NCBI GenBank assembly: GCA_025266875.1
Contig: JALLLT010000007.1
Span: 620,001 to 684,000, forward strand
Length of the DNA stretch: 64,000 bases
Source of the DNA: Fennellomyces sp. T-0311
Lineage: Eukaryota; Mucoromycota; Mucoromycetes; Mucorales; Lichtheimiaceae
Direction: 5' to 3'
A program made the position numbers and the translations under genes. How positions within the stretch are numbered: the stretch's first letter is position 1; each line of letters opens with the position of its first letter. This document shows positions 45,537 to 56,812 of this stretch, piece after piece. The notes beneath the pieces were generated by a model that saw only the letters and a list, made by a program, of their open reading frames with translations, was not told where the DNA came from and made no database searches.

Positions 45537-47724
45537 TTACATGCCAAACATGCCGCCGAATTGACTGGCGTATTGCATTGGTTTAACCTGCGGATGGCTC
45601 TATCAAACAAAAACAAATGATCAATTTGGTGCAGCTCTACATTTGAATCTGCTAGATGATTTACCACATGCTCAAATGTAACATAGTCCAGCTTCATATC
45701 GGGCGTGATGTTGATGTATGCACCTTTGTTTCCAACAGTGTCACTATAGCAAATAGGGAGAGAATTGATGAGCTGACTAATGTCGCGTGATATGAAGCGA
45801 GAAAACCTTACCAGTAATTGGGTGCAGAGAATACGGTTACGCATCTACCATCGTGTTCGATAACATAACCGTTCTCCTTGACTTCGTGGCTACGTATCAG
45901 CATATCCAGGTTGTTTCGGTCCAAAAAGTTCTTTGTAACGTCGGGACCAAACTGAATACCGACACCACGTTTACTTGCTCCTCGTCCAAGTTCAGGCTGA
46001 GGATCAGACCACAGAAGTTCACACATTAAACCTAAAGGTTATTTTTAATATAAGATATCAATTTCTTATCATCCTCCTCCTTACCATCAGTGCCGGGTTG
46101 CCGTTGCGCTAAGCGATCAATCTTTCGGATATCGTCCAATGTAACATCATCCTTGGAGAAAAGACCGCCGTGAACAACAAGGATTTTGTGTTCGATAACG
46201 TGTGCCAGTGGGAGAGCGTTGAAGGTTTCCGAGAACAGCTATACATTTGTGTCAATAGCTTATGCACAGATGAATAAAGAAAAAACGAGTCGACAAACCT
46301 TAAACATCATCTCGCTAAACTTGGCCTTGACTTCACCTTCGAACCCATACACCTTGTTCATGTTGTCTGTTTCGTGATTACCACGTGCAAGGAACAACCG
46401 GTTGGGGTAGAGCCACTTGTATGCAAATAGGGTCAAAATCACCTCGACTGAGAAACTGCCACGATCCACGAAATCGCCGTTGAACAGATACGCGTGATCA
46501 TCGCCGGGGTAACCATTTGTTTCAAAAATGTTGATGAAGTCGTAAAATTGACCTGTTGAAACCATGCATTAGCACACAAATAATACAAACACGGCATTTA
46601 CTTTACCATGGACATCACCACACACGGTCAGCATGCCGTTGGCAGGTACACTCACATCGATCAACGACGGAGCTTCCATCATCATCTTCCGGACAGCCAG
46701 AATGATCTACACATTTATGCCTTGGTAAAAAAGATCAAGCCTTTTCAACACATGAGAAACCCACCATAAATGCATATTTCTTATGAATTTTCTTTTGATT
46801 CTTGAAGCGTTCGATCATTTGTTCCACGAAACTTTGATCGATTTGTGGTTCGTCGTCGTTAAGCCGTAGTCCGTCGTACGAGCTTTCCACCACTATTTTT
46901 TTTTTGGTCATTAGCAACAAAAATTGCCCTGATCCACCCAGATCAACGTACCTATGCTCTTCGTATCCAAGGTATCGGCAACACTTGGTGTGCGATCGTC
47001 ATGCTACGTAAAAAACACTCAGATCAGTTGGGGTGGGGGGAGACAAACCACGGACCATCCCCCAATAAATTTACCTCGATTGCTTTTTCGAATTCGATCC
47101 GCTTGACAATCTTGGAACATTCATCCAATTTTGCCTTGGCATCCTTATCACTTGGTGCACGTTTGGAAACCTAGCCCCAATGGATCAATGTTATAAAATG
47201 GCGAAGTGTGAGAGAGACACTACTTACCACTTTCAAGTCCCTGAGTGCCTCCTTGAACTTGCCCAAGGCCATATTCGCAGAAGCGCGTCGATAATTGGCC
47301 TTGATAAATAGACTAAGTATCCTACATAAACACGTCGCGTTTATAATCTTACCTTGGTCAAAGTTGGATCGATTTGCAAAGCTTCTTCCGCATCGCTGTC
47401 ATCAGAAAGAGGTAAAGAAAACAATGTCAAACGAATTCAATGACAGGAACTTACCTAATGGCGTAACCATAGGATTCAAGTTTGATATGACAAAATGCAC
47501 GGTTCGTGTAGTAAGCAGCAACTGTAGGATTGAGCTCGATCGCGGCCGTGTACTTTTCAATCGCTTCTGGGAATCGCTTCTCTATTTTTTTTTTATAAAA
47601 AAAAAAGGTACTGGGTTAGTCAACGTATTCGAAACTTGGTGCTTTCCAACTAACGTGAAAAAAGAGCATTGGCTTCCGCCTTGATCTTGTCTGCTTTGAC
47701 TCGATCGGATTCGGAGACGGTCAT
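45537..47724 (-). CDS. PPT1: Serine/threonine protein phosphatase 5 (TPR-PP5)
   Basis: Thirteen exons on the minus strand: 47724-47655, 47581-47455, 47396-47354, 47299-47228, 47170-47075, 47003-46952, 46892-46765, 46706-46607, 46552-46299, 46238-46085, 46031-45812, 45743-45665 and 45599-45537; 485 residues, the normal PP5 length. Three TPR repeats occupy residues about 8-110 ([40 protein letters not shown]) and bind Hsp90. The catalytic domain shows the metallophosphatase motifs [24 protein letters not shown] and [20 protein letters not shown], then [18 protein letters not shown] and [10 protein letters not shown], and ends with [16 protein letters not shown] and [19 protein letters not shown] plus PP2A-like catalytic domain in one chain is unique to PP5. 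The enzyme dephosphorylates Hsp90-bound kinases and Cdc37. No residue essential for catalysis appears lost. Confidence 0.96.
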
Positions 47725-48268
47725 TTCAAATCGGTTGGAAAGGAAAAAGGTACTGCCTCTGTCTCTTGCTGTGGAACACGACAGAAATGGCCGCTCCGCC
47801 GACTGTCGAACTTTTCTTCGATATGACAAATTGTTGCCAGTGGTGCAGTTACCATACCAACAGTTACTTTGGCAGCAGATGAAGCTTAGCGATAACTTCT
47901 CACACTATGAGTTTAAATAAGAAAGTTTGCAGATCCTTTTTGATGCCAGTGTCAATCTCGCTCTATACCTGATAGCATGGTCAGCCAAAGCAAGAGGTAC
48001 GGTAACATGCGACAGTTTATGCAAAGCTCAGTTCAAATACAAATGAGTTGGAATTCATAAATACAAACCAACATCAAAGCATGTCAAACATTACGATATC
48101 ATGTCAACTTCTCTTTTGCTTTTACGCCACATCACGCTCTTTGCTCTCCTATGCCTCTGATGGTGGATTTTTTCGGCGTTTGAATGCAGGATGTAGTGTG
48201 CGTCGCCACACCCGCTCCGTGTTTCGAGTTGCTTTCTCGTTCCAACCGCATTCATTTTCTTCATCTCC
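47725..48268. promoter_or_regulatory. Divergent intergenic region between PP5 and V-ATPase subunit d
   Basis: 544 bp between two divergently transcribed start codons; it must hold both promoters. No canonical TATA box near either start, and no coding sequence recognised. Confidence 0.5.
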
Positions 48269-49553
48269 ATGGCGTCTGCACTTTTCTACAACGAGAACGA
48301 CGGCTACATTGACGGTATCCTTCGAGGTTACTTTTCCGGTATCCTTAACCAGACACAGTACCTGAACTTTACGCAATGCGAGACTTTGGAAGGTAACAAA
48401 AGAGAGTTCTGACATGCTCATGCTGTTTTCTACGCGAAAGGGTTCCCATTCAACAAGCGTGCAATTTCATAGATTTGCGTTTGCAAATTGGTGCAACGGA
48501 TTATGGTACGCTGCTTCAAAATGAACCGTCGCCGCTCGCGACATCCACATTGTCCGAACGTTTGACGGAACGACTTGTCGAGGAATTCAACTATATCCGA
48601 GCAACCGCCGTCGAACCTTTATCCAAATTCCTGGACTATATCACGCAAGTTGCAAGTGATTTGAGAAGAAGAGAAGTGTAAGCTAACAGGACCCCCGTCT
48701 TTAGGTATCAGTACATGATCGACAATGTGATTCTGCTGATTACCGGTACTCTTCATGAACGCGATACCCATGAGCTGCTGGAACGCTGCCACCCGCTGGG
48801 CAACTTTGAGTCGATGCCTGCGCTGTGTGTTGCTACCACGGTAGCCGAACTCTATAACACGGTCCTGGTCGAAACACCGCTGGCCCCTTATTTCGCCAAC
48901 TGTTTGAGCGCGCAGGATCTCGACGAGCTCAACATTGAAATCATCCGCAACACCCTCTACAAAGCCTATCTCGAAGACTTTTATGCGTTCTGCCAATCGA
49001 TTGGCGGCCCAACTGCCGAGGTCATGGGTGATATCTTGCAGGTAAACCACTCAGAAGCGGTCGCCAAGATAGGTGAACTTACACAGCCTGCAGTTCGAGG
49101 CGGATCGCCGCACGGTGAACATTACAATCAACTCATTCGGCACCGAGCTGCCCAAGGAGGATCGCAAAAAGCTGTTCCCCACCATTGGCCGATTGTATCC
49201 TGAAGGCAATGCCCGACTCGCGGTTGCCGACGAGTTCGAGCAGGTCAAGGCCACGTGCGAAGTGTTTCATGTAAGACAGGCGGGCGAAGACAGGAAGGCA
49301 AAGGCAACTCACGGACAGACAGGAATACCGACCGTTCTTTGACGTGTCTACGAGCGGCAAGACATTAGAAGACAAGTTCTTTGAGCACGAAGTGTTCCTC
49401 AACCGGCTTGCATTCCAGCAGCAGTTCAACTACGGGGTGTTCTACGCGTACATCAAGCTGAAGGAGCAGGAGATCCGGAACATTGTGTGGATTGCCGAGT
49501 GCATCTCGCAGAACCAGAAGGACCGAATCAATAGCTACATTCCAGTGTTGTAA
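48269..49553 (+). CDS. VMA6: V-type proton ATPase subunit d (V0 sector)
   Basis: Five exons: 48269-48392, 48473-48644, 48705-49041, 49094-49270 and 49323-49553; 346 residues. Subunit d sits on the cytosolic face of the V0 membrane ring and couples it to the V1 stalk in the vacuolar proton pump. Characteristic stretches: [96 protein letters not shown] and, at the end, [20 protein letters not shown]. No transmembrane segment, as expected. Intron 2 starts with GC (ATCAC/GCAAGT); this is needed to keep ITYQYM in frame. It lies head-to-head with PP5. Confidence 0.96.
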
Positions 49554-49744
49554 TTTGCTTGTTGTATTAAAAGAGAGAGAGAGGAAGAAGCCTACTGTTT
49601 ATGTGTTTTGAGGGGCGGTACCTGATGCAAGTTTGAAGGAGACTCTAAAGACAAATTCATGCGGGATTCCCAGCGCATTTGCCCTTCTCTTCCCATCCAA
49701 AAGCCCTTTTTCTCTTCCTTTGTCACCTTTCAAGAACTCGAGTC

Positions 49745-50986
49745 ATGACTTTGCCATTCCAGTCTTTCAATCTTGGACATTACAATCCGAATCCCCTCAT
49801 TGAGTATGCCAGCGAGCCACTGCCACCCTATCAGATTCTATGCCCGCCTCCTTACCTGGCCCCTCCGGACGAGCAGGACGATCTAGAGATTATCCTCAGC
49901 GACGACTCTTGTAGCAGCACATCGGGTAAAGATAAATAGCTCACTGCCCCTCCGGCAAAAAGACGCTCACTCTTTCCATCGCGCAGTCCACAGCAGCAGC
50001 ATCAATCTGCAGCGGCAATTGGAGTACTACTTTTCAAGGTAGGATACAGGCGTGTACAGCATCGAGGACGCTCATTAACTAAAAGTACAACCAGACAAAA
50101 TCTTGTCAGCGATATCTATCTAGGTTTGGACCCTAAAACCCATATCTTAGTAACACAATATAACCATCAGCCCACAGTGTCGCAGATGGATGCGGATCTG
50201 TACGTCCCAATCGCAACCATCGCAGGCTTCAACCGTGTCAAGCAGTATACCACCGATCTGGACACGATTGTCCATGCCCTGCGACAGTCGCCCGCCCTCC
50301 TGGTCAACGATGAGGGCACCAAAGTCAAGCCAAATATCTCCACCGAGCGGACAACAGTGATTCTCAGGGAATTGCCAGACAACACATCCGAAGAGGTAAC
50401 CCGGTGCCTCGAAGTTTGTTTTTTTCCCTTCTCATTCTGTGTGTGTGTGTGTGTGTGAAACAGGAAATCAGCCAACTACTGCGCGACATCAACTCACCGC
50501 CCGTAAAAGGAATCAAGCGTGATGTCGGCAACCTCTGGTATATTGCGTTTGAGTCTGAGAAGGACGCCTTGAGGCTCCTTTGTGATGTCCGTGGACGCAT
50601 ATTCCAGGGGAAACCAGTTGCAGCGCGCATGAAGTCGATGCCGGCTATAACAAATATGTAATGTATCCCACATACGCTGATCGCCATCCCCACCTTTAAC
50701 ATGCTTGTGCTTTAGTCTGGAATCCGTCAGTCTGCGCAAACAACAACAACAACAGCAACAGGAACAACAACCTAGCACCCATGTGGATCGAAAGAATCCA
50801 ATCCGAAAGAAGTCCAGAAAACGAGCTGGAAACAAGCGGAAAAAGGACCATGTCAACAAAAAGAAGATCCTGGAGGAAAACAACTTCCCTCCACTTCCTA
50901 ACAACACCACTGGTACTACGCCACAGCCAGTACAGACGCAGCAGCTGCCTGCAATGTCCTATGCAGCTATTGCAAAAAAGCAGTAA
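49745..50986 (+). CDS. La-related RNA-binding protein (LARP4-like)
   Basis: Six exons: 49745-49925, 49987-50038, 50095-50123, 50178-50395, 50464-50657 and 50716-50986; 314 residues. The N-terminal 60 residues are Pro/Tyr- and Asp-rich and disordered. Residues about 70-140 form a La motif: LQRQLEYYFSRQNLVSDIYL followed by VSQMDADLYVPIATIAGF and ALRQSPALLVND. An RRM-like domain follows (TTVILRELPDN, NLWYIAFESEKDALRLL). The tail has a poly-Gln run, a highly basic segment (RKNPIRKKSRKRAGNKRKKD) and NNFPPLPNN. LARP4-type proteins bind poly(A) or mRNA 3' ends and PABP; that role is inferred. Intron 3 (50124-50177, 54 nt) is in frame and stop-free, so it could be retained. La itself or LARP1 fit less well because of the VSQMDADLYVPI variant. 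Confidence 0.82.
50439..50457. repeat. GT dinucleotide microsatellite in a La-related protein intron
   Basis: About nine GT units just before the acceptor of intron 4. Confidence 0.85.
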
Positions 50987-51364
50987 TCCCCTTAACCTCT
51001 GTAGTCGACTTTAAAGATTAAGTGTAATATTCCATTCATATAAATTGCTACGTACTTATTTGTAAAACGTGCCTAACTCTGCAATAAACTTTGCTATCTT
51101 TTTTTCATCTACCATCGTCCCTTCTTGGTGCGACAATCGACCGAATTATGTACGCACGTTCGACTAATCGCTGCATTCGCTCACTGCACATGCTCTCCTG
51201 AATGATTAACAGGAAAAGTCATCATCTTTGCAATTGTGACTGGAAGATACCAGAACCTACGTTCTTCTAGGGAGTTCGCCTCTGATATTAGCAGACATTA
51301 TATATCATGTATTTATTAGTTAACAAGGATACATAGTGCAGCTTGACATAGAGTGTGGTACAAA
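50987..51364. other. 3' intergenic region between convergent genes
   Basis: Untranslated ends of the La-related protein gene and the minus-strand transporter. Contains AATAAA at about 51082 on the plus strand. Nothing else recognised. Confidence 0.45.
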
Positions 51365-53416
51365 TTACAGCGTGAAGCAAAAACTCGGGTGCTATAGTAC
51401 GTAATGCAACGGATACAGTCAGTGTATGCATGATTAACATTAAAAATAAATACTTATTCTTACCTCATCGCCTGTTTTTTGAGCATGCTTTTGATATTCT
51501 TCGGGGCTCATTTGCGAACGCCGGACATTCTCACGGTGAAACAGATACTTAATCATCAAAGCCATAATCCCGGTTGCAGCCGAAAAGGATAGTGCAATTG
51601 CATGGCCACGCGTGTAAAATGGAGCATCATCTGCTCGATATACTTGCCCACCAATAACGCTACCGATACTTGAGCACGAGCCTGATCCATGTTAAAAAAA
51701 AGCAATCAGACATCCAATATGATGCTACGTCATTCCACTCTTACTTGCAAATGCGATTGCCACGCCGCGCTTTGTCCGATCACCAAAGGTATTAGCAACC
51801 CATGTTACGCGTGGTGGTGAGGCGCAGAGTACACCCACTATTGCTATAACGGAACTGATATATAATGCAACAGGACCATGATCCTTCAATACAATCAAGA
51901 GGAGATAGCCAATTGCACCGACAAATGATGACATTGCAGAATGAAAGGCCCGTTCGTTGACCCGATCAGAGTTCCAGCAGATAATAACCATTGCAATGGC
52001 AGCTAATAGTACAGCAGTTGTTAACCCAACGAAATGATCATCCCGTCCTATGCCATGATACTTGCAGGCCACAAATGGAGGTGCGGATAGTCCCTGTGCT
52101 GCCAGTTCTGTGAATCCCATCCCATTGATAATACTAGGTGTGAATACTCGAAGACTGACATTGGGCACCAGGCCAATCAGCTGCAAAAACGCCAGTATAT
52201 AGAGTTTCCAATCAAAAAATGCCCGGCGACACTGCTTCCAAGAAAATTCCTGTTCAGGCCCTGTGCCACTGTCTTCTAACAGTCGGCATACAGCTACTTT
52301 TTTTTCACGCTCGGTCAAAACTAGAAGAGTACGTAGTTTAGCGCTTTGGACTTTGATAATTCCTAAGCGTGTCTTTTCGACTTACATCGCTTTGAGCGTT
52401 CGGGAGCGGTAGGAAGTATCAAAAATACAATACAGGCTACCACAAAGTTGGAAAGGCCAATTATTATATATAGCCATCGCCATGCTCGGAGGTTTCGTGT
52501 GCCATCCATGTACATAATGCCGTACGCCTGTGCGTACGATAGTATAAGCAGGTGACTTTTGAGGGAGTTTAATTTATGACATACCAAAATTCCGCCCACA
52601 GCCTAAGAAAAAGTGATATCGACATCTGTTACTACGAATTATGAATGGATTTCAAGTGCTTACCGATCCAACCGCCCCCATTAAAAGGAAAAACGCCATC
52701 CGTACGCCCAGTTCCCTTCTTGTGTACCATGTCGATATATGTAGCACAATCCCACTAGGTAATTGTTAGATATTCTATCAAGTGACGCATGTGACTATTG
52801 GATTGTGTGACAACATACGGAAAGAACGATGCCTGTACAATACCAAGGAAGAATCGAGTCGCGATCAGGCCTGCACCGTTATGAATAGTTGCTGTAACAC
52901 CCAGTATCACCGCTGACAATAGCATGGCCAAGGAAAGCCAGTATTGCGCCCCAACCTTTTGCAGAATCATATTTGATGGCACATCAAACAAGATCTGGTT
53001 ATAAAAGATCAGTAACAAGATGAACCCGGAAACCAGTATATCCTTACGAAACCAAAGTAATAAATTGAAACAGCCCAGTTGAATTGATTCTCAGAGATAT
53101 CGATATCACTCATAAGTCCAGCCAGTTTTGAATTTCCTATGTATAAAAATTGTTGGGTCAATATATGCTTGAAACGCATCTAATATTAATCATATATCTA
53201 AAGAAACTCACCAATCGTGATGCCGCCCAAATTATAGAATAGGTAAAGTAGCATCATTGTCGGCATAAGCACCACATCTTGCTTTCGTAAGAGTTTTCGT
53301 ATTTCATCCGGGCTTGGGTTTACATCTTCATGCATGTGAACATTGACCTTTTCATCAGCCTCCGTGGTGGCGCTTTGTAGCTCCGTTTTGGTATCTTTAT
53401 CACCAATGGAACTCAT
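51365..53416 (-). CDS. MFS transporter, anion:cation symporter (Dal5/Tna1-like) family
   Basis: Nine exons on the minus strand: 53416-53212, 53136-53048, 52994-52819, 52754-52664, 52602-52585, 52527-52386, 52320-51745, 51681-51464 and 51391-51365; 513 residues. Exon 5 is only 18 nt (AVGGIL), and the last exon encodes only HPSFCFTL and the stop. Family marks: a charged N-terminal tail, RKQDVVLMPTMMLLYLFYNL (TM1), ILFDVPSNMILQKVGAQYWL (TM3/loop), GIVQASFFPGIVLHISTWYT (TM4-5), WRWLYIIIGLSNF (TM6) and FTPSIINGMGFTELAAQGLS in the second half. About twelve membrane helices. Relatives take up carboxylates such as allantoate, nicotinate, pantothenate or biotin precursors at the plasma membrane; the substrate is not determinable from sequence. 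The central loop is long, as usual in this family. Confidence 0.88.
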
Positions 53417-56400
53417 TGTCTACAAAGGCCTATGGATTAATAAAAGTAAAGGTGTAGAAAGTAGTAAAAGCGTTAACGTTTCCATTTTTTGTCTGTTACT
53501 AACTGGCGATCAAATGACTTTGTTGTTTATACGTATTGCGCCAGGCAATACGCCATATCGAGCCAAATCGCTGATAAAATATGCATTGTTTGTATACCTG
53601 ATCTATACCTGTTTTGGGGTGACACAAAGGCGCCTGTTGCTATAAGGATATATTAGCGCCAGGTTGTGTCTCTCTCACCCTTGGTTTGCCACCAGACCGT
53701 ACGTATGATGATGCTTCTGTGAGCTTTTTTTATATACAGAAAAATTTTATATCTTCTCTCATTATATGTATTCATATAAGGCAACAAGGTAGCATCCATT
53801 CTTATGTATGATTCATAGCACAGATCCTGGCGCCGCTCTTCTTATCCTCAGTCTCCTATCCACATACTTACATCATGAGTGGATATTTATCCACATCATT
53901 ATGTATGGCAAGTATTTAGAACATTGGCATTTTATTACTTGTTGATGATCTGTGTATACTTTTGGATCAACATTGACTCTGCAAAATTCCATCAGAATGT
54001 GTGATCTGTTCGGATGCTGCACTTGCCGACTTACATAGGCTTTTACGCTTTAGTTCGGTTACTTACACATACTATCGAATATGATCCCTACAGCAAAGCA
54101 TTTGGATAGTCTGCGGACAAAAGAGTGGCGATTGTTTTCACAGCGTCAAACTTTTCCTATCTGCACCTGTTTTCCGTTGAATGTCTGCCTTACTATCGGG
54201 CTCCAGACGTCTCCGCATATTCAGCTGATATATAGTTGTCTACTTTTCTTATCGGTAGCAGTTATAGGGATTTGGCATGGTGTGTTTCTCTGAGCAACTA
54301 CTCGACTACTCCCATCCACTGTAGTTCATCGAAACCTCAACAGTTTATGTGGCAAACCGATAGCTCTGCTTATATTGGTCATCTAGCTTGACACTGTTGT
54401 CGCTATGATTTCGAAGGGATTTATACCTGAGTCTCACATTATTCATCCAGATACTCTGAGTTGTCTTTCATCCATGAAGGCGCTTAGAGGGGCATATGCG
54501 CTGCATCAGTTACCATTATCACGCGCCTTCATCCTTTTTAGGCGTTTCCAGGTCGTCACAACCAAACAAAGGTTCCCAAGCCTCATCTTAGACTTCATTT
54601 CACGCTTATCACAACATTCCCCTTGCCGTCCATTTACCTCAACTGAGAAAACACGTAGCGATTTACTCCTACACACGCATCTCAATGGTCATTTCGGCAC
54701 TGACATACTTATCACGAGTTGCTTAGCAACGCGGTTTCCTTGACGACCGTAAGCAAAACGCATTCTAAACCGTTTCCCAGAGTTCTGGATGTCAACAATC
54801 CAACAATGGCAAACACGGTTTTTCCCATTTACGATGAATTACTGCTGATTACCTGGTGATCAGTAGGCCTTCAACTTGGCGGACTTGCGTCGCTACGCCA
54901 AAAAGGTTACAACAATACTCTCGTTATGGATGACACACGAATAGCACATACCGTTACAGCAGCTCACCAATATGTTCAACATCGGAGGACACTGGGTTGC
55001 GTACTGGGGTTGTATCATTATTATCGAGCATTCTGGCGCTGATTGTCTTTTCACGCCTATTCTCCACGCACCTGCGGCGTAGCTGAGCTATGGGATAACA
55101 CTAGGCAAAGTCTCTGATCGTCAATGAGATTATAAAGAAATACGGACAGTCTACATCTATCCAGTGCATACTAGCATCGCACATGCTATGCCGCACATTT
55201 TCGACTATTCTCACTGAGGTTTACAGAACAGTCGAACTTCGATGAGGTGCACTTCTTCGATCACATGGTACTTATGCTATTTCAAGATGGTCTATGCTGG
55301 GCTTGCATTCATAAGGATACACTAACTACAGTGGCCATACATGTACATCCACTGCTTATGCTTCTACTTCGAGAAATATGGTTGTCGTCCATTACAATAC
55401 GTTGCAGCACCTGACAGACATAAGAATCCCTAGGCGCTTGCACTAGAGTACACCCGCCAAATTACGGCTTCATTTGTGGGCAGCCCTATAGCTCACCAAA
55501 GAAGAAAAAGAGAAGTTAAGGCCGATCCAGCAGTTATAGAGGCCCGGACCATATTGGAGAATCTCAAGGCACGGGATTATCATCATGCTATTGCCGAGAC
55601 CAAGGCAATCCTTAGCAGTTGAGAAAAAATGGCCCGATTACGATTACAAAGGCAAAAACGTTCAAACATTTTTTAAGTATTGGAAGAACGAAGCTTCTTT
55701 AAACAGTCAAGGCGAATCGGTGGCGCCTAGTTGGGCGCATAAAAAGTAAATATGGCCATCAAGGATCGTTGCATTACTCCAGTAATATTTCGCGACTGAA
55801 ATTTATTGGGGTGCCTTTCTTCATATGCAGTGTTTAGAATAATATTCGTTAGATTAGTGTATAGTCGTATTGCTTTTAGGCTAACCTTTCGCGAGAAATT
55901 TATACGGAAGTAAGATAAAATTTCCTCAAACAACGCATTGACTTGTATATGGCAGTTAGTATTTGATAAGGACCACGAGAGCAACTTTGACTAGCGAAAG
56001 CTCTTAATTACGTATAGGATCAGAATTTTTATATCATAAGCACCGCTCGGACTCATTGATGTTGCTGGATTATCTGCTAGGTAAATCTAATAAATGGATT
56101 TCTTCAATACAATCAGGCACAACAAGAGCAAGAAGAACAAATCACGCTCAAGCAGAGCGAACTCATTCGTCTAACTCATACCATAGTCGACAATCAAATA
56201 TATTTGACCTTATCTGTAGCGCCACATTCACTCACATACGCATTTATGTTTTAACCGAACCTTATTTCAATCTGTTGCAGAGTACATATATCAAGAAGAA
56301 GAATCGATTGGATCCATCCCTTTTAACGTCCAGTCCCGATATAAATTACTCTGTAGACGTACTGCGATGGCATACTCTGCGAAGCTGCACCGTATTTGCA

Positions 56401-56760
56401 TCTTTATCTATTTTGATATAGAAGCACAGGTCACTTTTTTAATCCAGTACCTAAATTAGAGTGACGCCGATCTCAAAATTAAAGTTATCAGTGTGATACA
56501 TTCATTCTGTACTACATTCTTCACCATATTAAGGAGGGTGTGGTACAAAAAATGAAAGGTAAAATATATGGAACAGCCATAATTCTAGGCCTAATGTTCT
56601 CCTGATGGTCCCTGAATAAGCAGAGTATGCAGTAGTAAATAAGGATGTTAACTTCTACTGCCTAAATCACTGGGCTTGTATGTGCATGTAGTCGATCAAT
56701 TCGACATGCAGGATAACTTCCCCTATAGTGATAGGGCTTCACAAACTGTTTTCATTTCCG
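53417..56760. other. Gene desert between two MFS transporters
   Basis: About 3.3 kb with worn coding traces. The clearest is plus-strand 55370-55622: YGCRPLQYVAAPDRHKNP, a stop, then LALEYTRQITASFVGSPIAH and ARDYHHAIAETKAILSS ending at TGA, perhaps the end of a transposon or unknown gene. Plus-strand frames at 54405-54743 and 54081-54293 have no recognisable content. No RNA gene was recognised. Confidence 0.35.
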
Positions 56761-56762
56761 CA

Positions 56763-56770
56763 TATATAAG
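56763..56770 (+). promoter_or_regulatory. TATA box of the DHA2-type transporter gene
   Basis: TATATAAG about 45 bp before the ATG at 56813, implying a very short leader. Confidence 0.6.
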
Positions 56771-56812
56771 CTCTTTCTCCGAATTTTCTAATTTGAGACC
56801 ACTTTACATCCA

